From Oscillospiraceae bacterium (lineage in GTDB: Bacteria > Bacillota > Clostridia > Oscillospirales > Oscillospiraceae): 64,000 nucleotides of DNA. Of this stretch, positions 40,843 through 49,238 are shown one piece after another. Location: assembly GCA_022800525.1 (NCBI GenBank), contig JAAWQM010000006.1, positions 1-64,000 of the forward strand, read 5' to 3'. The position numbers and the translations under genes were made by a program. The notes under the pieces are model-generated. The model saw only the letters and a list, made by a program, of their open reading frames with translations, searched no databases and was not told the DNA's origin. Each line of letters begins with the position of its first letter. The first letter of the stretch is position 1.

Positions 40843-42151
40843 CCGGCTGGCGCGGCAGGTGCTGGCCTACTGCGAACAATGGGACATGCTGGGGGGGACG
40901 GTTCTGTGCGCCGTGTCCGGCGGGCGGGATTCCATGGCGCTGCTGCATCTGCTGAACACGCTGGCGGAGGAGACCGGGTCGCAGGTCGCCGCCGCCCACT
41001 TCAACCACCAGCTGCGCCCCGCGGCGGACCGGGACGAGGCGTTTGTCCGGGACTGGTGCCGGGCGCAGGGCATTCCGCTCACCTGCGGGCGCAGGGATGT
41101 GCGGGCCTTTGCCCGGCGGGAGGGGCTGGGCGTCGAGGACGCCGCCCGGACGCTGCGCTACGCCTTTCTGGAGGGCGCGGCGCTTGACATGGGCGCGGAC
41201 CGGATCGCCACCGCCCACCACCGGGAGGACAACGCGGAGACGGTCCTGCTCCACCTCCTGCGCGGAACGGGACTGCAAGGGCTGGGCGGCATTCCGCCTG
41301 TGCGCGGAAGGATCGTCCGGCCCCTGCTGGAGACCGGCAGGGCGGACATCGACGGGTATGTGGAACGGCACGGACTCCCGTATGTGGAGGATGAGAGCAA
41401 CCAGGATCCCATGTATACCCGCAACCGCCTCCGGCTGGAGGTTTTGCCGCTGCTGGAGGCGGTCGCTCCCGGGTGCGGAGAGCGGATCGCTTCCGCCGCC
41501 GCAGTGCTGAGGGAGGAAAACCAGCACATCCAAAGAGAAACTGAAGGCTTGCTTCCTGCTGTGGAACATGATATAATAACAATTCCTGTAACGGTCCTGC
41601 GCCGGCAGGACGGGGCGCTGCGCCGCCGTCTGGTGCGGACCATGGGACAGAGACTGGGCGTTTCACTGAGCCGCGGGCAGACGGAGGCGGCGCTGGCCTT
41701 GCGCAGCGGCGGGTTTCTGGACCTGCCGGGCGGCCTGTGCGCGGTCCGGACCTCCGGGCAGCTGATCCTGAAGAAACGGCCGCTGCCGCCTGAGCCGCTG
41801 GCGCTGCGGCCCGGGGAGCAGAGCTGGGGGCCTTGGCGGGTGACGCTGGAGCGGCGCATGGGGCCTGTGGAAGAGAACGCCTGCCGGGTTGTCCTGCGGG
41901 ATGTGGACGGAGAGCTGGCAGTCGCGGCCTGGGACGGCGCGGGGCGTCTGGCAGTGGAGAATGGCAGCCGGACGGTCAAGCGGCTGTTTGCGGACGCGGG
42001 CATTCCGGTGGAGCGCAGGGCGGAGCACCCGGCTGTGCTGGCAGGCGGGAGGCTGGCCGCTGTGTTTGGCGTCGCAACGGATTGGGCATACCAAGGGAAG
42101 GAAGATGAGGTGTGCTGGGTGGTAACGCTGCGGGAAGGCGGCGGCCAGTAG
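40829..42151 (+). CDS. tilS: tRNA(Ile)-lysidine synthase
   Basis: This 440-residue enzyme attaches lysine to C34 of tRNA-Ile(CAU), allowing AUA decoding. The PP-loop AVSGGRDSMALLHLL (S30-S35) binds ATP. HFNHQLR, ATAHHREDNAETVLLHLLRGTGLQGLGGI and IVRPLLE are TilS signatures. The C-terminal domain (residues ~220-440) contains VKRLFADAGIPVERR. It overlaps dnaB by 14 bases, so the two are probably coupled. Order tilS-hpt-ftsH is conserved in Firmicutes. Confidence 0.95.
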   Translation: MKTSDRLARQVLAYCEQWDMLGGTVLCAVSGGRDSMALLHLLNTLAEETGSQVAAAHFNHQLRPAADRDEAFVRDWCRAQGIPLTCGRRDVRAFARREGLGVEDAARTLRYAFLEGAALDMGADRIATAHHREDNAETVLLHLLRGTGLQGLGGIPPVRGRIVRPLLETGRADIDGYVERHGLPYVEDESNQDPMYTRNRLRLEVLPLLEAVAPGCGERIASAAAVLREENQHIQRETEGLLPAVEHDIITIPVTVLRRQDGALRRRLVRTMGQRLGVSLSRGQTEAALALRSGGFLDLPGGLCAVRTSGQLILKKRPLPPEPLALRPGEQSWGPWRVTLERRMGPVEENACRVVLRDVDGELAVAAWDGAGRLAVENGSRTVKRLFADAGIPVERRAEHPAVLAGGRLAAVFGVATDWAYQGKEDEVCWVVTLREGGGQ

Positions 42152-42396
42152 TGCGGGCGGATGATATCCGCCCCTGCGGGGATGTATCAATGCAAAACAT
42201 TCTGCGAACGGGCCGTTGACCAGCCCCCGACAGAGCAAGCGGGCAGACGCAGAAGACCGGCGCACCAATGAAGGCATTGAGCCAGAACAAATCAGGGTAT
42301 CGCCGGAGGGCAAACAAAGCAACGCATTCAGGGGATTCTCAGGGGTGACCGCCCCCTTGAGGGTACTTTTGGTTCTTTTCCTGCAAGGGAAAAGAA
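42152..42396. repeat. Two-hairpin intergenic repeat, copy C, with palindromic flank module
   Basis: The gap between tilS and hpt starts with the module GCGGGCGGATGATATCCGCC (42153-42172). It continues with GGGCAGACGCAGAA (42241-42254), the CCGGCGCACCAATGAAGGC segment, hairpin 2 (CTCAGGGG/CCCCTTGAG, ~42338-42361) and hairpin 1 (TTCTTTTCC/GGGAAAAGAA, ~42373-42396). It ends 65 bases before hpt. No gene is evident. Confidence 0.75.
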
Positions 42397-42460
42397 TGCC
42401 CCCGGCCCGGAAGGGCGGAGCAGCAGCGGACAGACACGAGAAAGAAAAGGAGAAAGAACG

Positions 42461-43015
42461 ATGGGACAGATGGATCAGGACATTCTGAAGGTGCTTTACA
42501 CAGAGAAGCAGATCGCGGCGCGGATTGAGAGCATGGGCATGGAAATGTACGAGGACCTGAAGGACAAGGACCCGCTGTTTGTGAGCGTCCTGCGCGGAGC
42601 CTTCATCTTCATGGCGGACATCGTGCGGGCCTGCCAGGTGCGCAGCGACGTGGAATTCATCGCGGTATCCTCCTATGGCAACGCCACCAGCTCCTCCGGC
42701 GCGGTGAAGATCACCCACGACATCCAGCAGGACATCACCGGGCGGAACCTGGTGGTCATCGAGGACATTCTGGACTCCGGCAACACGCTGTCCTTCCTCA
42801 AGCAGTACTTCATCACCAAGGGCGCGGCGTCGGTGTCCATCTGCACCCTGCTGGACAAGCCCAGCCGCCGGACCAAGGCTATCACGGCGGACTATATCGG
42901 CTTCGCCGTACCCGACGAGTTTGTGGTGGGCTACGGGCTGGACTACTGCCAGAAGTACCGGAACCTGCCCTACATCGGGGTTCTGAAGCCAGAGGTCTAC
43001 AGCGGAGAAGAATAA
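42461..43015 (+). CDS. hpt: Hypoxanthine phosphoribosyltransferase
   Basis: This 184-residue purine salvage enzyme makes IMP or GMP from hypoxanthine or guanine and PRPP. The PRPP loop LVVIEDILDSGNTLSFLK, the flexible-loop SSYGNATSSSGAVK and the C-terminal DYIGFAVPDEFVVGYGLDY are diagnostic. ATG is preceded by AAAGGAGAAAG. Confidence 0.96.
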   Translation: MGQMDQDILKVLYTEKQIAARIESMGMEMYEDLKDKDPLFVSVLRGAFIFMADIVRACQVRSDVEFIAVSSYGNATSSSGAVKITHDIQQDITGRNLVVIEDILDSGNTLSFLKQYFITKGAASVSICTLLDKPSRRTKAITADYIGFAVPDEFVVGYGLDYCQKYRNLPYIGVLKPEVYSGEE

Positions 43016-43073
43016 CACGGGGGGAGCGGTCCCGCCGGCGCCGCTGACTACAAGCGTTTAAGGAGTGGATTTT

Positions 43074-44912
43074 TTGACACAACAGAGACGGGGCCCTGGT
43101 CTGGGGCTGTATTTCTTGATAATCTTACTGCTGCTGGGGGCGTACTACGTGTTCTTTTCCACCAGCCGGACGGCGGCGGTGACCTACGCCCAGGTGGAGG
43201 AGCTGTTCCGCAGCGAGCAGGTGGAGAGCTTTTATGTAGAGGACGGGGACATGCTGTACCTGAATCTGAAGAGCGGCGCCACCGTTCAGAACCAACTGGG
43301 GGACGCCTACCTCTTCCGCGCGGAGCTGGGAGAGCTCATTCAGGAGCAGCGGGCGGCGGGAATCCTCAAGGATTATGACTACGCCCCCGTATATACGCCG
43401 CCCTGGTGGTTTGAGGTCGCGCTGTATGTGATGATGATCGGGATCATCTTTCTGCTGTGGCAGTATATGATGGCCCGCGCTCAGGGGGGCGGCGGCGTGG
43501 ACCAGGGCAGGCGCTTCGGCCGCGCGCGCATCCGCTTCGGCTCGGACAGCGCAAGAAAGGTCCATTTTGAAGATGTGGCTGGGGCGGACGAGGAGAAGGA
43601 GGAGCTGCGGGAGATTGTGGACTTCCTCAAGGACCCCCAGAAGTATCTGGACCTGGGGGCCCGCATCCCCAAGGGCGTGCTGCTGGTGGGCCCTCCGGGA
43701 ACCGGCAAGACGCTGCTGGCGAAGGCCGTGGCCGGCGAAGCCGGGGTGCAGTTCCTGTCCATCTCCGGCTCCGACTTTGTGGAGCTGTACGTGGGCGTGG
43801 GCGCGAGCCGCGTCCGGGACCTCTTTGACGAGGCCAAGAAGGTGGCCCCCTCGGTGGTGTTCATTGATGAGATCGACGCCGTGGGCCGCCAGCGCGGCGC
43901 GGGCCTGGGCGGCGGCCACGACGAGCGGGAGCAGACCCTCAACCAGCTCCTGGTGGAGATGGACGGCTTCGGCAGCAACTCCGGCGTGGTAGTCCTGGCG
44001 GCCACCAACCGGGCGGACATTCTGGACCCCGCCCTGCTGCGGCCCGGGCGGTTTGACCGGCAGGTCTATGTGGGCCGTCCCGACAGCAAGGGCCGGGAGG
44101 AGATCCTGGCCATCCACACGAGGAACAAGCCCCTGGCGGAGGACGTGGATCTGAAGGTGCTGGCCCAGTCCACCTCCGGCTTCACCGGGGCGGACCTGGA
44201 GAATCTGGTCAACGAGGGCGCGCTGCTGTCCGCCCGGCGGGACCAGAAGTTCATCACCATGGACGTGCTCCAGGAGGCGGTCATCAAGGTCCTGGCCGGG
44301 CCGGAGAAGAAGAGCCGGGTGGTGCCGGAGCATGAGCGGAGGCTCACCGCCTACCACGAGGCAGGCCACGCCGTCATGCACCACTGCCTGCCCAGCGTGG
44401 ACCCGGTCCATCAGGTGACCATCGTCCCCAGGGGACAGGCGGGCGGCATGACCATCTCCCTGCCCGGGGAGGACCGGGGCTACTACTCCAAGCGGTATAT
44501 GGAGGAGGAGATCGCCGCCCTGCTGGGCGGCCGGGCGGCGGAGGCGCTGTTTCTGGACGACATCTCCACCGGCGCGTCCAACGACATCCAGCGGGCGTCG
44601 GATATGGCCCGGAAAATGGTGATGAACTACGGCATGAGCCCCAGGCTGGGCGCGGTCAGCTTTGACTCGGGACAGGACGAGGTGTTCATCGGCCGCAGCA
44701 TGGCCCAGGCCAAAACCTACTCCGAGGAGGTGGCCTCCCAGATCGACAGCGAGGTGAAGGCGATCATCGACGCCGCCTACCGCCGCTGCGAGGAGGTGCT
44801 GGAGGCCCACCGGGAGCAGATGGAGGCCGCGGCGGCGTATCTGCTGGAGCATGAGACCCTCAGCGGCGAGGCGTTCGCCGCGCTGATGGGCTGCCCGAAA
44901 GCGGTTCTGTGA
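43074..44912 (+). CDS. ftsH: ATP-dependent zinc metalloprotease FtsH
   Basis: This 612-residue membrane AAA protease has two membrane helices (residues ~10-28 and ~112-132) around a small extracytoplasmic domain. The AAA domain has Walker A GPPGTGKT (206-213), Walker [10 protein letters not shown] and the second region of homology ([19 protein letters not shown]). The zinc protease domain has [10 protein letters not shown]. The start is most likely TTG 43074, 8 bases after AAGGAG; GTG 43065 is inside that site. The gene is somewhat short at the C-terminus, which is normal for Clostridia. Confidence 0.96.
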   Translation: MTQQRRGPGLGLYFLIILLLLGAYYVFFSTSRTAAVTYAQVEELFRSEQVESFYVEDGDMLYLNLKSGATVQNQLGDAYLFRAELGELIQEQRAAGILKDYDYAPVYTPPWWFEVALYVMMIGIIFLLWQYMMARAQGGGGVDQGRRFGRARIRFGSDSARKVHFEDVAGADEEKEELREIVDFLKDPQKYLDLGARIPKGVLLVGPPGTGKTLLAKAVAGEAGVQFLSISGSDFVELYVGVGASRVRDLFDEAKKVAPSVVFIDEIDAVGRQRGAGLGGGHDEREQTLNQLLVEMDGFGSNSGVVVLAATNRADILDPALLRPGRFDRQVYVGRPDSKGREEILAIHTRNKPLAEDVDLKVLAQSTSGFTGADLENLVNEGALLSARRDQKFITMDVLQEAVIKVLAGPEKKSRVVPEHERRLTAYHEAGHAVMHHCLPSVDPVHQVTIVPRGQAGGMTISLPGEDRGYYSKRYMEEEIAALLGGRAAEALFLDDISTGASNDIQRASDMARKMVMNYGMSPRLGAVSFDSGQDEVFIGRSMAQAKTYSEEVASQIDSEVKAIIDAAYRRCEEVLEAHREQMEAAAAYLLEHETLSGEAFAALMGCPKAVL

Positions 44913-44962
44913 CCCCGGGGCCTGTTGCCTGGGCGTAATCATACAATGGAGGTATTCTTATC

Positions 44963-45850
44963 ATGGAAAAGGCAAAGGTTTATTTCACCAGAACGCTGAC
45001 CCCGGAGGCGGTGCTGGCCATGTACCGCGCGCTGGGAAAAGCCCTGCCGGGCAAGGTGGCCGTGAAGGTCCACTCCGGCGAGGAGGGCAACCAGAACTAC
45101 CTGCGCCCGGACTTCATGCGCCCCATGGTGGAGGCGGTCCAGGGCACGGTAGTGGAGTGCAACACCGCCTACGACGGCGAGCGCAACACCACGGAGAAGC
45201 ACCGGAAGCTGCTGGAGAACCACCTGTGGACCAAGTACTTCCCGGTGGACCTGATGGACGCCGAGGGCCCGGACCTGATCCTGCCCACGCCCAAGGGGAA
45301 GGTGCTGCGGGAGAACATGGTGGGCAGGAGCATGGCGGAATATGACTCCATGCTGGTCCTCTCCCACTTCAAGGGCCACCCCATGGGCGGCTACGGCGGG
45401 GCGCTGAAGCAGCTTTCCATCGGCTGCGCGTCCTCCAGGGGAAAGTCGCTGATCCACTCCGGCGGCGTGACGGACGACCAGACCGCCGTATGGAGCCACA
45501 CGGCGGAGCAGGACGCCTTCTGCGAGGCCATGGCCGACGCGGCGGGCAGCGTGGTAGAGTTCTTCAAGGGCAATCTGGCCTATGTCAGCATGATGTGCAA
45601 CCTGTCCGTGGACTGCGACTGCTGCGCCGTGGCGGAGGACCCGTGTATGAAGGACATCGGCATCCTGTCCTCCCTGGACCCGGTGGCGCTGGATCAGGCC
45701 TGCATCGACCTGATCCGCCAGTCCAGCGATCCGGGCCGGGAGCATTTCCTGGAGCGGGTGGAGTCCCGGCACGGCACCCATACCATCGACGCCGCCGCCG
45801 CGCTGGGCTTTGGGACAAAGGAGTACGAGCTGATTACAGCAGAGATTTGA
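44963..45850 (+). CDS. DUF362 domain-containing protein
   Basis: This 295-residue protein has the DUF362 core: VAVKVHSGEEGNQNYLRPDFMRP, the central LVLSHFKGHPMGGYGGALKQLSIG segment and SSLDPVALDQACIDLI near the end. Only clustered cysteines within the domain are present (CNLSVDCDCCAVAEDPC, residues ~213-229), which may bind a metal or cluster. There is no appended 4Fe-4S ferredoxin domain, unlike many relatives. Function is unknown; the family is linked to iron-sulfur proteins. Its own terminator follows. Confidence 0.85.
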   Translation: MEKAKVYFTRTLTPEAVLAMYRALGKALPGKVAVKVHSGEEGNQNYLRPDFMRPMVEAVQGTVVECNTAYDGERNTTEKHRKLLENHLWTKYFPVDLMDAEGPDLILPTPKGKVLRENMVGRSMAEYDSMLVLSHFKGHPMGGYGGALKQLSIGCASSRGKSLIHSGGVTDDQTAVWSHTAEQDAFCEAMADAAGSVVEFFKGNLAYVSMMCNLSVDCDCCAVAEDPCMKDIGILSSLDPVALDQACIDLIRQSSDPGREHFLERVESRHGTHTIDAAAALGFGTKEYELITAEI

Positions 45851-45858
45851 CCACAGGA

Positions 45859-45887
45859 AGAGGCGGCCCCCCGGGGGGGCCGCCTCT
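45859..45887 (+). terminator. Terminator of the DUF362 gene
   Basis: A 12-base GC-rich stem (45859-45870 with 45876-45887) is followed by GTGCATTTTG. Confidence 0.75.
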
Positions 45888-45936
45888 GTGCATTTTGCCC
45901 GATGTGTATCGTGTACATTTTTGTGAATAATGTCCT

Positions 45937-45965
45937 TTGAAAAATGTGCAAATTTGATGTAAAAT
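45937..45965 (+). promoter_or_regulatory. Promoter of the small ORF and carD-like gene
   Basis: TTGAAA (45937-45942), 17 bases, TAAAAT (45960-45965), 30 bases before the first ATG. Confidence 0.7.
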
Positions 45966-45995
45966 GGCACCATTCAGGAAACGGAGGATTTGCAC

Positions 45996-46235
45996 ATGAA
46001 ACGGATCAAGGCAGCCTGCCTGGAGCAGACAATCCACTTTCAGCTCAAGGACGGCCTGGGGCCGGAGACGGCCAGGGAGCAGGTCCGGCAGGAATACGCA
46101 TTCTACAAGGCGCAGATGGACCGCCGGAGAACGCCCTACAAGGTCCTGGCGGAACAGGAGCAGCCGGACGGCTCCCTGATCGTCGAAATCAAGCGTCAGA
46201 ACAACTCCCAGCCCGTAGGCGGCTACCTGGATTGA
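45996..46235 (+). CDS. Small conserved-looking protein of unknown function upstream of a CarD-type gene
   Basis: This 79-residue soluble protein (KRIKAACLEQTIHFQLKD ... TPYKVLAEQEQPDGSLIVEIKRQ) has an alternating strand-helix character. ATG 45996 follows GGAGG with 8 bases, and a good promoter precedes it. It is 8 bases from the CarD-type gene, so the two are co-transcribed and may work together. I do not recognise a family; no membrane segment or signal is present. Confidence 0.65.
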   Translation: MKRIKAACLEQTIHFQLKDGLGPETAREQVRQEYAFYKAQMDRRRTPYKVLAEQEQPDGSLIVEIKRQNNSQPVGGYLD

Positions 46236-46243
46236 GGGACGCC

Positions 46244-46756
46244 ATGTACGCGGTAGGAACATCCATCCTGTGCGGCGGGATGAGCGTATGCCGGGTGGAG
46301 CGTATCGGCGCGCCCCCCTTTGAGCAGGACGCCGGACGGCCCTATTACACCCTGCGGGCCCGGTTCTCCTCCAGCGGGGAGCTGCTGTATATCCCGGTGG
46401 ACGCGGAGAACTCCATGCGCCCGCTGATCGGCAGCGGGGAGGCCCACGGCTACCTGGACAGCCTGCCCGGATTGGAGGCCAGGGCATTCCACGCAAGGCG
46501 CCCGGCGGACCTGACCACTCATTACCAGAAGCTGCTGGCAACCTGCCGGCTGGAGGACAGTCTGGTTCTGCTGAAGGAGCTCCACTGCAAGCAGAAGGAG
46601 CTGGCCGCCCGCAGCAAAAAGCTGGGGCAGGTGGACGTCCGCTACCAGAAGCTGGTGGAGCGGCTGGTGTGCGAGGAGTTCGCCGCCGCCCTGGGCACCA
46701 CGCCGGATTCCATGAAGGGACGGCTGTACGCCGCTATGGAGCAGAAGCCCGCGTAG
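46244..46756 (+). CDS. CarD/CdnL-type RNA-polymerase-binding regulator
   Basis: This 170-residue protein has an N-terminal CarD-like tudor domain. YAVGTSILCGGMSVCRVERIGAPPF and YYTLRARFSSSGELLYIPVDAE fit the RNA-polymerase-interacting fold also present in Mfd. A helical C-terminal domain (residues ~85-165, LEDSLVLLKELHCKQKELAARSKKLGQVDVRYQKLVERLVCEEFAAAL) follows, as in CdnL, which stabilises open promoter complexes. It starts 8 bases after the preceding small ORF and is followed by a terminator. Confidence 0.82.
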   Translation: MYAVGTSILCGGMSVCRVERIGAPPFEQDAGRPYYTLRARFSSSGELLYIPVDAENSMRPLIGSGEAHGYLDSLPGLEARAFHARRPADLTTHYQKLLATCRLEDSLVLLKELHCKQKELAARSKKLGQVDVRYQKLVERLVCEEFAAALGTTPDSMKGRLYAAMEQKPA

Positions 46757-46760
46757 CTTC

Positions 46761-46800
46761 AAAGACCGGGACCCGCCGGATGGCGCGGGTTCCGGTCTTT
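46761..46800 (+). terminator. Terminator of the carD-like operon
   Basis: A long stem AAAGACCGG-G-ACCCGC/GCGGGT-T-CCGGTCTTT with one mismatch position lies 4 bases after the stop. Confidence 0.7.
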
Positions 46801-46833
46801 GCCTGTACAGGGATGATTCCGGCGTCCCCCCTC

Positions 46834-46862
46834 TTGCAACCGCAGCCGGGGTTTGCTATAAT
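46834..46862 (+). promoter_or_regulatory. Promoter of the molybdopterin operon
   Basis: TTGCAA (46834-46839), 17 bases, TATAAT (46857-46862), 27 bases before moaC. No molybdenum-cofactor riboswitch is recognisable in this short leader. Confidence 0.7.
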
Positions 46863-46889
46863 GAAGAAAAGGCGCAAGGAGGATGTCTT

Positions 46890-47372
46890 ATGGAGGATTT
46901 TACCCATTTCAACAGCCAGGGCCGGGCAAGGATGGTGGACGTCGGCGAAAAGCGCCCCTCCCGCCGCACAGCCCTGGCGGGCGCGCGGGTGCTGGTCAGC
47001 CGGGAGACCCTCGCCCTCATCCGGGACGGCGGGGTGGCGAAGGGGGACGTGCTGGCGGTGGCTCAGGTGGCGGGCATCATGGCCGCCAAGCGCACGGCGG
47101 AGCTGATCCCCATGTGCCATCCGGTGGCGGTGGACGGCATCGACCTGCGGCTGACCCTGGACGGGGAGCGGTGCTGCGTGGACGTGCGGGCGTCGGTGCG
47201 CTGCGCCGGACGCACCGGCGTGGAGATGGAGGCGCTGACGGCGGCGTCCGTGGCGGCGCTGACAGTGTACGATATGTGCAAGGCTGTGCAGAGGGATATT
47301 GTGGTTTCCGACCTCCGGCTGCTGGAGAAGTCCGGAGGCGTACACGGCGATTTTCACAGGGAGGACGATTGA
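46890..47372 (+). CDS. moaC: Cyclic pyranopterin monophosphate synthase MoaC
   Basis: This 160-residue enzyme works after MoaA in the first stage of molybdopterin synthesis. It contains MVDVGEKRPSRRTALAGARV, the AAKRTAELIPMCHPVAVDGIDL active-site segment and GVEMEALTAASVAALTVYDMCKAVQ with the conserved Lys. ATG follows AAGGAGG. It is one base away from the next gene. Confidence 0.95.
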   Translation: MEDFTHFNSQGRARMVDVGEKRPSRRTALAGARVLVSRETLALIRDGGVAKGDVLAVAQVAGIMAAKRTAELIPMCHPVAVDGIDLRLTLDGERCCVDVRASVRCAGRTGVEMEALTAASVAALTVYDMCKAVQRDIVVSDLRLLEKSGGVHGDFHREDD

Positions 47373-47373
47373 G

Positions 47374-48261
47374 ATGAACAGCAAGGCGGCGGTCATTACC
47401 ATCAGCGACAAGGGCGCGGGGGGCCAGCGGGCAGACACCAGCGGGCCCGCCCTGTGCGGGCTTCTGCGGGACGCGGGGTGGGAGGTGGTCCGCACAGCGG
47501 TCATCCCCGACAGCCTGGAGGAGATCAAGGCGGAGCTGGTCCAGTGCGCGGACGTGGAGCGGGTCCCGCTGGTCCTGACCACCGGGGGCACCGGATTTTC
47601 ACCCCGGGACGTGACCCCGGAGGCTACTCTGGCCGTGATTGAGCGGGCGGCCCCGGGCCTGCCGGAGGCCATGCGGGCGGAGAGCATGAGAATCACGCCC
47701 AGGGGATGCCTGTCCCGGGGCGCGGCGGGCATCCGGGGCGGGACGCTGATTGTGAACCTCCCCGGCAGCGAGAAGGCCGCCAGGGAGAATCTGCTGGCGG
47801 TGCTGGGGGCGCTGCGCCACGGGGTGGACATGCTGCGCTCCGGCGGCTCGGCGGACTGCGCCGCGCCCTCCGGCCGGAGGACGCCGCCCTCCATGGACGC
47901 GTGGCTGCGGGAGGCGAAGGCCCGCCCCGGCGCCGGGAAGGCGGGGATGTACCTGACCCACAACGGCGTCGTCCGGGAGACCGCCCGGCGGCAGGTCCGG
48001 GAGGGCGCGGGGGACGCAGCCCCCGTGAAGGGGATGCGCTTTGGCTACGACCCGGCGAAGGTTGACGCGGCTGTGGAGGAGACCCGGCGGATGGAGGGCG
48101 TCTCCTATGTCCGGGTATGGCTGAACGAGGGCCTGCTGGAGGTGGGGGACGACATCATGTATGCGCTCGTCGGCGGCGACATCCGCCCCCATGTGGTGGA
48201 CGCGCTGCAATTTCTGGTGGGGAAGCTCAAAGCGGAGTGCGTGACGGAGACGGAGCTGTGA
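47374..48261 (+). CDS. Fused MogA/MoaB-type and MoaE-like molybdopterin protein
   Basis: This 295-residue protein has two domains. Residues ~1-155 are a MogA/MoaB-type molybdopterin adenylyltransferase fold (AAVITISDKGAGGQRADTSGP, LVLTTGGTGFSPRDVTPEAT, VNLPGSEKAARENL). Residues ~170-295 (PSMDAWLREAKARPGAGKAGMYLTHNGVVRETAR ... VWLNEGLLEVGDDIMYALVGGDIRPHVVDALQFLVGKLKAECV) match the short MoaE-like proteins of Clostridia that normally stand alone. MoaE is the large subunit of molybdopterin synthase; no moaD is here. The ATG follows GGGAGG. The last 4 bases overlap moaA (GTGA). Confidence 0.82.
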   Translation: MNSKAAVITISDKGAGGQRADTSGPALCGLLRDAGWEVVRTAVIPDSLEEIKAELVQCADVERVPLVLTTGGTGFSPRDVTPEATLAVIERAAPGLPEAMRAESMRITPRGCLSRGAAGIRGGTLIVNLPGSEKAARENLLAVLGALRHGVDMLRSGGSADCAAPSGRRTPPSMDAWLREAKARPGAGKAGMYLTHNGVVRETARRQVREGAGDAAPVKGMRFGYDPAKVDAAVEETRRMEGVSYVRVWLNEGLLEVGDDIMYALVGGDIRPHVVDALQFLVGKLKAECVTETEL

Positions 48262-49211
48262 GAGACCGGTTTCAGCGGGAGATCACCTATCTGCGCGTCT
48301 CCCTGACGGACCGGTGCAATCTGCGGTGCGTCTACTGCATGCCGCCGGAGGGAATCGGGAAGCGGGACCACAGCCAGATCCTCTCCCTGGAGGAGATCGA
48401 GGAAATCGCCCGGGAGGCCGTGGCGCTGGGGGTGCGGAAGATACGCCTCACCGGCGGCGAGCCCCTGCTCCGGCGGGGGATGACGGGCCTTTGCCGGGGC
48501 CTGCGGGCCATCCCGGCGCTGCGGGAGCTGACGCTGACCACCAACGGCCTGCTGCTGGCTGAAATGGCGGGGGAGCTGAAGGCGGCGGGGGTGGACCGGG
48601 TGAACGTGAGCCTGGACACCCTGGACCCGGAGAAGTACCGGCGGATCACCCGGGGCGGCAGTCTGGACGCGGCCCTGGCGGGCATCCAGGCGGCCAGGGA
48701 CGCGGGGCTGACGCCGGTGAAGCTGAACTGCGTCCTCATTGGCGGGTTCAACGGCGGTGAGATTCCCGCCCTGGCGGCGCTGACGGCGCGGGAGCCGGTG
48801 GAGGTGCGCTTCATTGAGCTGATGCCCATTGGCTGCGCGGCGGGGCTCGGGCCGGAGGCGTACCTGCCCTGCGAGGCCGTGCTGGAGCGCCTGCCCGGAC
48901 TGGAGCCGCTGGAACCGGACGGCGGCGTGGCGGAGCGGTACCGTCTGCCGGGGGCGGCGGGGACGGTGGGGCTTATCCGGCCTTTGAGCCGGTGCTTCTG
49001 CGGTCAATGCGGCCGGCTCCGCCTGACGGCGGACGGGCGGATCAAGCCCTGCCTGCACGCAAGGGAGGAGCTGCCCCTGCGGGGCCTGCACGGCCCGGAC
49101 CTGCGGCGGGCGCTGGAGGCGGCTGTCCGCCGTAAGCCGGAGCGGCGCGGGGAGCTGTCCGCCTCCGTCCCCTCAGAGGCCGCCAGGGACATGAACCAGA
49201 TCGGCGGATAG
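48258..49211 (+). CDS. moaA: GTP 3,8-cyclase MoaA (radical SAM)
   Basis: This 317-residue radical SAM enzyme carries out the first step of molybdopterin synthesis from GTP. The N-terminal cluster is CNLRCVYC, followed by KIRLTGGEPLLRRG and VNVSLDTLDPEKYRRIT. The C-terminal cluster Cys residues lie in RCFCGQCGRLRLTADGRIKPCL. The C-terminal double Gly (IGG) expected of MoaA is present. GTG 48258 overlaps the stop of the fusion gene. Confidence 0.95.
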   Translation: MRDRFQREITYLRVSLTDRCNLRCVYCMPPEGIGKRDHSQILSLEEIEEIAREAVALGVRKIRLTGGEPLLRRGMTGLCRGLRAIPALRELTLTTNGLLLAEMAGELKAAGVDRVNVSLDTLDPEKYRRITRGGSLDAALAGIQAARDAGLTPVKLNCVLIGGFNGGEIPALAALTAREPVEVRFIELMPIGCAAGLGPEAYLPCEAVLERLPGLEPLEPDGGVAERYRLPGAAGTVGLIRPLSRCFCGQCGRLRLTADGRIKPCLHAREELPLRGLHGPDLRRALEAAVRRKPERRGELSASVPSEAARDMNQIGG

Positions 49212-49238
49212 GCCGGGGCGGCATGTTCCGCCGCCGCT

